Notes under the pieces: generated by a model
What the model was told of the DNA's origin: nothing
What the model saw: the letters and a program-made list of their open reading frames with translations, nothing else
The model's database searches: none
Made by a program: the position numbers and the translations under genes
Source of the DNA: Desulfovibrio sp.
GTDB lineage: Bacteria; Desulfobacterota; Desulfovibrionia; Desulfovibrionales; Desulfovibrionaceae
DNA: 6,591 nt
NCBI GenBank assembly: GCA_003512875.1
Contig: DONZ01000040.1
Span: 1 to 6,591, forward strand
Reading direction: 5' to 3'
Shown: piece by piece, positions 1 to 5,955 of the stretch
Position numbering within the stretch: position 1 is the first letter of the stretch
Layout of the letters: each line of letters opens with the position of its first letter

Positions 1-407
1 TTGTGCTTGTCGGTGCCGACAGAGTCACGCGCAGCGGCGATACCGCCAATAAAATCGGAACATACCTCAAGGCGCTTGCCGCCCACGACAACCATGTGCC
101 TTTTTACGTCGCCCTGCCCTCTTCAACCTTTGATTTCTCCCTTTATGACGGAGTGAAAGAAATAGTGATTGAAGAAAGAAATGCGCGGGAAACCGAATAT
201 GTCACAGGCTATTACCATAATGCCGATAAGGAAAAACTGATACAGGAAGTAAGAATTTGCCCGGAAAAAACCAAAGGACTCAACTTTGCGTTCGATGTCA
301 CCCCCCATACGCTCATCACCGGGCTTATCACGGAACGCGGTATTACGGAAGCTAATGAAAAGGCGATTTCAACCCTTTATCCGGAAGCAAAAAAATTTAT
401 TCAATGA
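1..407 (+). CDS. mtnA: S-methyl-5-thioribose-1-phosphate isomerase, C-terminal part (5' end outside window)
   Basis: Isomerises 5-methylthioribose-1-phosphate to 5-methylthioribulose-1-phosphate in MTA salvage, in the cytoplasm. The frame is open from the left edge (first full codon at 3), and about 135 of the usual ~350 residues are visible. The fragment opens with [19 protein letters not shown], the MtnA/eIF2B-like signature. The Asp of GADR (codon 18-20) matches the catalytic Asp known in the family, and the catalytic Cys lies upstream of the window. Further family blocks follow: [27 protein letters not shown]. Between IEER and FDVTP there are roughly a dozen more residues than in human MRI1, a loop I recall from R. 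rubrum-type MtnA proteins. The stop codon overlaps the next start as ATGA (404-407), so translation is probably coupled. The closest alternatives are relatives acting on 5-deoxyribose-1-phosphate or ribose-1,5-bisphosphate; the mtnP neighbour favours MtnA. Confidence 0.93.
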   Translation, partial: VLVGADRVTRSGDTANKIGTYLKALAAHDNHVPFYVALPSSTFDFSLYDGVKEIVIEERNARETEYVTGYYHNADKEKLIQEVRICPEKTKGLNFAFDVTPHTLITGLITERGITEANEKAISTLYPEAKKFIQ

Positions 408-1096
408 AAACGCAAGAGCAAAACAAAATTTTACCTGCTGACGGATATATAAAATTCCAATGCAAGCACACGCACGCAGTATGGAATAGTGAAGCTTTGC
501 CCGTTACCGCAGCGTTCATGGCACGGTTTGAAGAAGCTGACGCTTTCAGAACGGAAGTTTTCGACCAAGGCTTTATCGGAATATATGAAAATGGAATCGG
601 GTACGGCAACCTTTCTTTCCGCTATGGAGAAAATTTCGTAATCACCGCCAGCGCAACAGGCGGAGCCAGAGAACTCGGCATTGACGGTTATACTTTTGTG
701 AACAAGGTTGAACTTTCCCAAAACACCGTGCACAGCCTGGGACCGCTTCCGGCAAGTTCCGAAACCATGTCCCATGCAGGCGTATATCTTGAAAGTCCCC
801 TTGCGAATTATGTTTTACATATTCATAATAATCTGCTATTCAATATATTGAAAGAAAAAAATGCCTTATCCACATCAGCAAATATTGCATACGGCACTGT
901 TGAAATGGCGGAAGCGATACGCACTATTGTAAAGCGAAATCTTTCTGAAGCGATTATTGTTATGCACGGACATGAAGAAGGTATTTTAATCTACGGAATG
1001 AGCCTTGCTCATCTCAAATCGCAACTTGTTTTTTTATGCCAAGAAGCGAAAAACGAACTATGCGCCCAATGCAAAAAAGGAGGACATAATGGTTAA
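404..1096 (+). CDS. Class II aldolase/adducin-fold protein, probable methylthioribulose-1-phosphate aldolase (or dehydratase)
   Basis: A 230-residue zinc-dependent aldolase/epimerase-fold enzyme. The visible family marks are GYGNLSFR (67-73), a substrate-phosphate loop around ITASATGG (80-87), PASSE ending in Glu120 (116-120), HIH at 139-141 and [13 protein letters not shown] (186-198). By comparison with L-fuculose-phosphate aldolase, His139, His141 and His188 would bind the metal and Glu120 would sit in the active site. Lying between mtnA and mtnP, it most likely acts on methylthioribulose-1-phosphate. Aldol cleavage would give DHAP and 2-(methylthio)acetaldehyde, as in the DHAP shunt. Dehydration, as by MtnB, is the alternative, since MtnB has the same fold. 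The spacing of Glu120 before HxH is aldolase-like, which leans towards cleavage. The start overlaps the mtnA stop by ATGA, and no good ribosome binding site precedes it, which fits coupled translation. The C-terminus is Cys-rich (C212, C220, C223) and its last codons encode the mtnP ribosome binding site. The fold is confident; the reaction is inferred. Confidence 0.8.
   Translation: MKTQEQNKILPADGYIKFQCKHTHAVWNSEALPVTAAFMARFEEADAFRTEVFDQGFIGIYENGIGYGNLSFRYGENFVITASATGGARELGIDGYTFVNKVELSQNTVHSLGPLPASSETMSHAGVYLESPLANYVLHIHNNLLFNILKEKNALSTSANIAYGTVEMAEAIRTIVKRNLSEAIIVMHGHEEGILIYGMSLAHLKSQLVFLCQEAKNELCAQCKKGGHNG
1079..1083 (+). promoter_or_regulatory. Ribosome binding site of mtnP, inside the aldolase gene
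   Basis: GGAGG lies 5 bases before the ATG at 1089 and within the last codons of the upstream aldolase gene, where it is read as Lys-Gly-Gly. It fixes the mtnP start at 1089. A longer open frame upstream (from 1005) has no comparable site, and its extra residues do not match the family. Confidence 0.85.
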
Positions 1097-1844
1097 GATT
1101 GCCATCATCGGCGGCAGCGGATTAGAAAAATCAAGCCTTATCCAATCCGTTTCCACAAAGGAAACGGAAACAAAATGGGGAACCCCCTCTTCTCCCATTA
1201 CGGAAGGAATATTGAACGGTGTGCCTGTGGCTTTTTTATCAAGACACGGCTATGATCATTCCATTCCGCCAACCCAGGTGAACAACCGTGCAAATATCGC
1301 AGCATTGAAAGAAATAGGCTGCACCCATATTTTAAGCAGCACGGCGGTCGGCTCGCTGAGGGAAGAAATCCACCCGGGACATCTTGTTATTCCCGACCAA
1401 TTCATTGATTTTACAAAGCATAGAATTTGCACATACCATGAAACATTTAGCGACGGTATCAAACACTTAAGCATTGCCGATCCTTTCAATGAAAGCCTCA
1501 GGCAAGACCTTATCCATGTCTGCGAAAAACTTAAATTCGAGCACCACAAACAGGCGACTGTGGTAACCATTGAAGGTCCCCGTTTTTCAACTCGGGCAGA
1601 ATCCCAAATGTTCAGAATTTTAGGTGCAGACATCATCAACATGAGTATCGCGCCTGAAGCCATTTTGGCTGCCGAACTCGGCATTCCCTATGCAACCATC
1701 GCTATGAGCACGGATTACGATGCATGGCGTGAAAACATCGCCCCTGTATCTTGGGAAGAAATCAAAGAAGTTATGAAAGCAAATACGCAAAAAGTACAAC
1801 AAGTTTTTGCAGAAATTGTTTCTCTTATCGCTTCACATCAATAA
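1089..1844 (+). CDS. mtnP: S-methyl-5'-thioadenosine phosphorylase
   Basis: Phosphorolyses MTA to adenine and 5-methylthioribose-1-phosphate, the substrate of MtnA, in the cytoplasm. The protein has 251 residues, close to the usual 250-290. It starts [11 protein letters not shown], the N-terminal phosphate-site loop of the PNP/MTAP family. It then shows SRHG (51-54), a conserved block at 84-94 containing AVGSLREE, IPDQFIDFTKHR (101-112), ADPF (130-133), IEGPRFSTRAES (161-172) and INMS (183-186). TDYD at 208-211 supplies two Asp residues (D209, D211) where MTAPs recognise adenine. Guanosine/inosine phosphorylases carry Asn there, so MTA specificity is favoured. The start at 1089 is set by GGAGG at 1079-1083 and overlaps the aldolase gene by 8 bp. 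With a phosphorylase present, the two-step MtnN plus MtnK route is not needed to reach the phosphorylated sugar. An MTA/purine phosphorylase of mixed specificity remains possible. Confidence 0.93.
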   Translation: MVKIAIIGGSGLEKSSLIQSVSTKETETKWGTPSSPITEGILNGVPVAFLSRHGYDHSIPPTQVNNRANIAALKEIGCTHILSSTAVGSLREEIHPGHLVIPDQFIDFTKHRICTYHETFSDGIKHLSIADPFNESLRQDLIHVCEKLKFEHHKQATVVTIEGPRFSTRAESQMFRILGADIINMSIAPEAILAAELGIPYATIAMSTDYDAWRENIAPVSWEEIKEVMKANTQKVQQVFAEIVSLIASHQ

Positions 1845-1863
1845 CAACATATTCTTACACTTT

Positions 1864-1868
1864 GGAGG
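1864..1868 (+). promoter_or_regulatory. Ribosome binding site of the symporter gene
   Basis: GGAGG is followed by six bases and then GTG at 1875. The in-frame TTG at 1869 directly abuts this site and would be too close to be used, so GTG 1875 is the chosen start. Confidence 0.85.
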
Positions 1869-1874
1869 TTGGCA

Positions 1875-3080
1875 GTGAAAATTAGCCTTACTAGTCAAAT
1901 GTTGCTTGCATTATTCGCAGGCTGTATCTGTGGTCTCGTTGTTCCGCATTTAGGTATTGACCCAAGTTATTTCAAACCGTTAGGTGATATTTTTATCAAC
2001 CTCATCAAAATGCTTGTCGTTCCCCTTGTTTTTGCGACACTGGTAGCCGGCGCCGCCGCTGTCGGTGATGTGAGCAGACTTGGAAAAATTGCGATAAAAA
2101 GCCTTATCTATTACACGGTGACAACGGTTTTCGCTGTTTCAATCGGCTTAATCGTAGCCAATATTTTGCAGCCCGGAAGCGGTGTTGAAATCAGCCAAAA
2201 TGCAAGCAATACCATTTCCGTTGCCCCTCCTTCCCTTCTTTCCGTTTTTATGGGTATCATTCCGACAAACCCCGTAAAATCAATGACCGACGGAAATATG
2301 CTTCAAATTATTTTCTTTGCGGTTTTCCTTGGGGTCGCCATCAGTTCCCTCGGCTCAAAACATAACCATATCCATCAATTCTTTGACAGCCTTGCAGAAG
2401 CCATGCTCAAGCTTACCTCCATGGTCATGATGTATGCCCCTATCGGTGTTTTCGGTTTGCTTACCTATACGGTCGGAACTTACGGCGCAGAAGTTTTACT
2501 GCCGCTTCTCAAACTCATCATGGTAATGTTTGTCGCCTGCATCATTCATATTTGCATTATTTATCTTCCTTGCATCAAGTATTCAGGCGTTCCTTTAAAA
2601 AAATTCTTTAAGGAACTCACTTCGACTATCTTGGTGGCGTTTTCCAGCGCGTCCAGCGCCGCAGCCCTTTCCAGCAACTTGCAGAGCGTTCAGCGCTTAG
2701 GCGCTTCCCGTCCGGTATCCAGTTTCCTCATTCCTCTCGGAAACACTATCAATATGGACGGCACGGCTATCTATATGGGTGTCTGCTCCATTTTCGCAGC
2801 GACATTCTTCGGCATAGACCTTACTTTCGACAAGCAAATCCTTATCGTTATCATTGCCATGCTCGCTTCTGTCGGCACAATGGGTGTTCCGGGCGCAGGC
2901 GTGATCATGATTTCCATGGTCTTCACCCAAGTCGGCATTCCCTTGGAAGCTATCGCCCTTATTGCAGGCATCGACCGTGTTCTTGATATGATGAGAACAA
3001 CCCTCAACGTTCTTGGTGACGCAACAGGCGCTCTTACTGTTTCAAAAGCGGAAAACGATATGCACCCTATTCAGGAATAA
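1875..3080 (+). CDS. Dicarboxylate/amino acid:cation symporter (GltP/GltPh-like, DAACS family)
   Basis: Inner-membrane secondary transporter of the sodium- or proton-coupled glutamate/aspartate/dicarboxylate family; 401 residues, near the usual ~420. The protein is strongly hydrophobic throughout. It shows the MLVVPLVF block of TM2, a Ser-rich hairpin 1 (SSASSAA, 257-263), NMDGT in TM7 (293-297), hairpin 2 with GTMGVPGAG, and TM8 with D367, D371, R374, T375, N378 and D382. These align with GltPh D390, D394, R397, T398, N401 and D405. R374 is the residue that binds the side-chain carboxylate of acidic substrates, so aspartate, glutamate or a C4-dicarboxylate is the likely cargo. Hairpin 1 has Ala (A259) where GltPh has Arg276. 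The start is GTG, set by GGAGG at 1864-1868. The gene sits 30 bp after mtnP and before a strong terminator, so it probably belongs to the mtn operon. Family is certain; cargo and coupling ion are inferred. Confidence 0.92.
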   Translation: MKISLTSQMLLALFAGCICGLVVPHLGIDPSYFKPLGDIFINLIKMLVVPLVFATLVAGAAAVGDVSRLGKIAIKSLIYYTVTTVFAVSIGLIVANILQPGSGVEISQNASNTISVAPPSLLSVFMGIIPTNPVKSMTDGNMLQIIFFAVFLGVAISSLGSKHNHIHQFFDSLAEAMLKLTSMVMMYAPIGVFGLLTYTVGTYGAEVLLPLLKLIMVMFVACIIHICIIYLPCIKYSGVPLKKFFKELTSTILVAFSSASSAAALSSNLQSVQRLGASRPVSSFLIPLGNTINMDGTAIYMGVCSIFAATFFGIDLTFDKQILIVIIAMLASVGTMGVPGAGVIMISMVFTQVGIPLEAIALIAGIDRVLDMMRTTLNVLGDATGALTVSKAENDMHPIQE

Positions 3081-3132
3081 ATAAAACATCTCCCTTATCG
3101 GTTCACGTCCTGATAGGGGAGATGTTTTATTT
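3079..3132 (+). terminator. Long hairpin terminator closing the mtn-symporter operon
   Basis: A nearly perfect inverted repeat: the arm at 3079-3101 pairs with 3110-3132 (23 pairs, two of them G-T), around an 8-base loop at 3102-3109. The core CATCTCCC/GGGAGATG is GC-containing. The outer stem is A-rich on the left and T-rich on the right, so the 3' side ends in TTTTATTTT. It starts inside the TAA stop codon of the symporter. The A-run before and T-run after would allow function in either direction. Confidence 0.92.
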
Positions 3133-3185
3133 TAAACTTCATGTAACACATAAGCAGATTTTCCTATTTTTTACAGGCAGTTCCT

Positions 3186-5234
3186 ATGTTAAAAAACATT
3201 TATATCCATATCGGCAACTTTGCCACAAATTTCGCTCTACGCCGTTTTTGCCGTCAACATAAAACGCTTCTTGCAAAAAACAATACACATTACATCGCAC
3301 TGCACGACTTATTTCCGGAACTGCCTGATTTCACGCATACCCCGGCATGGTATCATGAACTGTGGATTCATGAAAAAATAAAAAAACACTTTGCCCACAT
3401 AACTTTTCCGACTGAACAAGAAATCAATGCCCAACTGGAAAAATTCATCCGGCACAACAAAACGGAAAATATTATTCTTATTTTGCAGGGAAACCTTCTA
3501 CCAAACTATTTCCCCGCCCTTCTTTTGCTGAAGAAAACATTTACGACAGCACAATTCCATCTCGAAGAAAACAGCATAGTCTTAGAGCGTGAATTGGAAT
3601 GTGCATACAATGTCAACCTGCTTGATCTGCGTGGTTTCATTCTAAAACTAAATGATTACAACTCACTGGCATTTATCAATTCTCTTAATTTAAAAGTAAC
3701 TTATTCGAAACACTCTTCTTCTTTGCAATCCCTTTTGAATGCAAGTACCGCCCAACATGTTTTTTCTCATGAAATCGACTGCTTAAAACAGTTCTTGACA
3801 TTTATTCATATCCCCTGCAGCCATGATTATTTTTTTCCAAACACATTCCATCCGAAAATTCTTGCCTTTATCATCGCCCTGAAAGAATGCATATCCAATG
3901 ATTTTATAAATTTTTACAATGAAAACAAGCTATTGGAATATCAACAAAAAGAAAACAACCTTTTTACATATTGCCATGAGATTGATGTAAAAGAAATAAA
4001 AAATTTTGAAAGAAACGCAACTCCTCCCGTTACAAACACAGCCGTACACTATACGGACTGCAGAGACAGTTCTCTTAGAATTGATTTTAAAAGCGCGTGT
4101 GAAATAGCAAAACTGCTTAGCCCCATTATGCGTCAATTTCTTTTAAAAAATGTCGATAACGAATATGTTCCCTATTTGCCTTATTCAAGTAAAATCGCCT
4201 ACGCGGCTCTTTTGCTTGCGGAACGCATGATTGATGAAAAAAAAGCCAAAGAGCTGCTGCAAACAACAAAAGGAAGAATTAACACCGGCACGGAAAAATA
4301 CAGCAAAAATCCGCTGTTAACCGTTTATACCCCAACCTATAACCATAAAGAATATATAAAACAATGCATTGAAAGCATTTTAGCCCAAAAAACCAAATAT
4401 CCGTTCAAACATTTGATTATTGACGACGCATCAACAGACGGAACACAGGAAATACTGAAAAAATACGCTCAGAAATATGAACATATCGAATTGATATTGC
4501 ATAAGAAAAACAACATGCAACTGGCATTTCATCATTTCCCGCAAAATGCGGCAACAAAATATGTCGCATGGTGTGACGGCGATGATTTTTATCTTGATGA
4601 ACATAAACTGGAAGAACAAATTGAAATTATGGAAAATAATCCTGATTACGGGCTTTGTTTTCATAGAACCTATCATTTATATGAGGACGAACACTGCATA
4701 AAAAAAATCCACCCCCAAGACTCCATGCTTCCGAACGGAGTGCAAAAATACTATTTACCGCAAGATATCATTGTTACCAATTTACTCCAATCAAGTTCAG
4801 CGATGTATCGCTGGCTTTATGCGGATTCTCTTCCTTGCCATGCCGCAATAAATGTTTCGCCCATGGACTGGGCGCTCAATATTCTGCATGCCCACAAAAA
4901 TAAAATAGGCTTTATCAATAAACCCATGAGCATATACCGAAGGCATAAAAAAGCCTATTACTATGAAACAGAAGTCAATATCGCGAAACACGTCATCAAA
5001 GGCTGCCCCAGAGAAATAAAATTTTGCACCATTATCGATAAAGCGACCAATTATCAATACCATAACCTTTTCCTAAAAAAAATGGCCATAATACTTGATA
5101 CGTTTTACAACGATATCGATATCGTCGATTTTGACAAAGAACAATACAGCAAGATAAAGCACGATTTGGAAGAACGATTCCCGCATATCATAAAAGAAGT
5201 GAAAGTTTTTTTAAACAAATACGACCAACAATGA
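3186..5234 (+). CDS. Family 2 glycosyltransferase with an N-terminal degenerate sulfotransferase-like domain
   Basis: A 682-residue probable cytoplasmic sugar transferase. The C-terminal half (about 376-600) is a GT-A fold, family GT2. It has LTVYTPTYNHKEYI (378-391), nucleotide-binding IIDDASTDGT (411-420), WCDGDD as the DxD-type metal site (462-467), PMDW as a possible catalytic-base region (559-562) and KPMSIYRRH near the domain end (579-587). The sugar donor and acceptor are not readable. The first ~330 residues are not a known GT domain. They resemble bacterial sulfotransferase-like proteins in order: IYIHIG then a helix and LLAKNNTHYI (5-37), IILILQGN (96-103), PNTFHPKILAFIIAL (218-232) and LSPIMRQFLL (311-320). 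The usual KTGTTS P-loop is absent (ATNFAL, 13-18). The start ATG has only a weak AGG site before it. The gene is visibly AT-richer than its neighbours (about 30% GC in one 60-base line versus about 53% in a symporter line). It follows a terminator, so it needs its own promoter, which I could not identify. GT2 is firm; the N-terminal call is tentative. Confidence 0.85.
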   Translation: MLKNIYIHIGNFATNFALRRFCRQHKTLLAKNNTHYIALHDLFPELPDFTHTPAWYHELWIHEKIKKHFAHITFPTEQEINAQLEKFIRHNKTENIILILQGNLLPNYFPALLLLKKTFTTAQFHLEENSIVLERELECAYNVNLLDLRGFILKLNDYNSLAFINSLNLKVTYSKHSSSLQSLLNASTAQHVFSHEIDCLKQFLTFIHIPCSHDYFFPNTFHPKILAFIIALKECISNDFINFYNENKLLEYQQKENNLFTYCHEIDVKEIKNFERNATPPVTNTAVHYTDCRDSSLRIDFKSACEIAKLLSPIMRQFLLKNVDNEYVPYLPYSSKIAYAALLLAERMIDEKKAKELLQTTKGRINTGTEKYSKNPLLTVYTPTYNHKEYIKQCIESILAQKTKYPFKHLIIDDASTDGTQEILKKYAQKYEHIELILHKKNNMQLAFHHFPQNAATKYVAWCDGDDFYLDEHKLEEQIEIMENNPDYGLCFHRTYHLYEDEHCIKKIHPQDSMLPNGVQKYYLPQDIIVTNLLQSSSAMYRWLYADSLPCHAAINVSPMDWALNILHAHKNKIGFINKPMSIYRRHKKAYYYETEVNIAKHVIKGCPREIKFCTIIDKATNYQYHNLFLKKMAIILDTFYNDIDIVDFDKEQYSKIKHDLEERFPHIIKEVKVFLNKYDQQ

Positions 5235-5478
5235 ACCATTTAAAATATCATGCTTTTTCCTTTTAAAATAAACGTTAATTTTCTCTTTTTTTATTTCTAC
5301 AAGCCTGTCTACCAAATTATCAATACACGTCGTAAACAGCATTGCACTTTCCGCACCATAGAAGAAACGATACGGATACGAAAACTATACGCTGCCGTCA
5401 ATTTAAACCATATATTCAATTATCAGTTTTCCAGCTGTTTTCAGTACCTGTTTTTATAATTCTGATATCAAAATTCTT
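5235..5478. other. AT-rich convergent intergenic region, no supported gene
   Basis: This 244 bp stretch separates the ends of the plus-strand glycosyltransferase gene and the minus-strand lipoprotein gene. A 69-codon plus-strand frame (5250-5459) lacks a ribosome binding site, is rich in Phe/Tyr/Asn as expected of AT-rich noncoding DNA, and matches nothing I know. Positions 5458-5475 hold an 18-base imperfect palindrome (AATT-TGATATCA-AATT core, one mismatched pair) directly beside the lipoprotein stop. On the plus strand it is followed by CTTTT, so it might end transcription weakly. No GC-rich hairpin was found. Confidence 0.5.
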
Positions 5479-5955
5479 TTAGTTCACTTCCACAAAATTG
5501 CGGGTATCTTCAATAGGTTTGTTGACTTTATACACCGGCGTCATAACATTGGGAAGCCCTGACACGCTGTTGTAAACCACCAGCCGCCAGCGGTAAACAG
5601 TGCTCATAGTATGCGGAAACACGGTAAAACCAAAATCCTGCGCCCGTACTCCGCCCCAAACTTCTTCGGGGATTCTCGCATATTTTTCAGCAGGCACAAA
5701 AGGACAGCCGATACAGTCTTCAGCAGCCGCCTCAAGCTCCAAAGAAAAAGCCTGCACGTTTTCAAGAGCGCCGACAATGCTTCCCTGCACAGTAAGCGTG
5801 CCCTCGCTGTTATAAGTCACAAAAACATTCTGCAAACTGAACAGCTGATTTATTTTCTGCGGCAGGGGGTCTCCCTTTTTCCCGCAAGAAACCAAACAAA
5901 AAAGACATACGATACAGCAAAGGGAGAATAGTTTTTTCATACTGTGCCCGATCAT
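5479..5955 (-). CDS. Small lipoprotein with LptM-like N-terminus, coupled to mutS
   Basis: A predicted membrane-anchored lipoprotein of 158 residues of unknown function. From the ATG at 5955 it reads [10 protein letters not shown], then a hydrophobic Cys-rich stretch and a lipobox LVSC with lipidated Cys24. The mature end CGKKGDPLP recalls the CG-x-KG start of LptM/YifL-type small lipoproteins, but the protein is much longer than those. The rest looks beta-rich. [17 protein letters not shown] (120-136) and the following strand resemble the end of a fibronectin type III-like sandwich, which is inference only. A CIGC motif sits at 81-84 in the mature part. The start at 5955 overlaps the mutS stop as ATGA, with GGAAAGA upstream at 5968-5962. 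ATG 5940 (MKKLF) would give a tidier signal peptide but has no clear ribosome site, and ATG 5970 is also in frame. It is probably expressed with mutS. Confidence 0.75.
   Translation of the reverse strand: MIGHSMKKLFSLCCIVCLFCLVSCGKKGDPLPQKINQLFSLQNVFVTYNSEGTLTVQGSIVGALENVQAFSLELEAAAEDCIGCPFVPAEKYARIPEEVWGGVRAQDFGFTVFPHTMSTVYRWRLVVYNSVSGLPNVMTPVYKVNKPIEDTRNFVEVN

Noticed and set aside
1005..1088. Upstream extension of mtnP by 28 codons
   Set aside because: The extra residues overlap the aldolase gene in another frame, lack a ribosome site and precede the conserved IGGSG start; ATG 1089 has GGAGG at ideal spacing.
404..1096. Naming the aldolase-fold gene mtnB
   Set aside because: MtnB shares the fold, but the Glu position before HxH is aldolase-like and no later classical salvage gene is visible, so the reaction is left open.
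1869..1874. TTG start for the symporter
   Set aside because: It directly abuts GGAGG with no spacer; GTG at 1875 is six bases away and fits.
3134..3185. Promoter for the glycosyltransferase gene
   Set aside because: AT-rich hexamers such as TTCATG and TATTTT are present, but no pair matches a sigma-70 promoter convincingly.
5250..5459. Small plus-strand gene of 69 codons
   Set aside because: No ribosome binding site, no recognisable family, and a composition typical of AT-rich noncoding DNA.
5458..5475. Imperfect palindrome as an intrinsic terminator or operator
   Set aside because: The core is AT-only, has a mismatched pair and no room for a normal loop; the following T-run is short. It is mentioned only as a possible weak signal.
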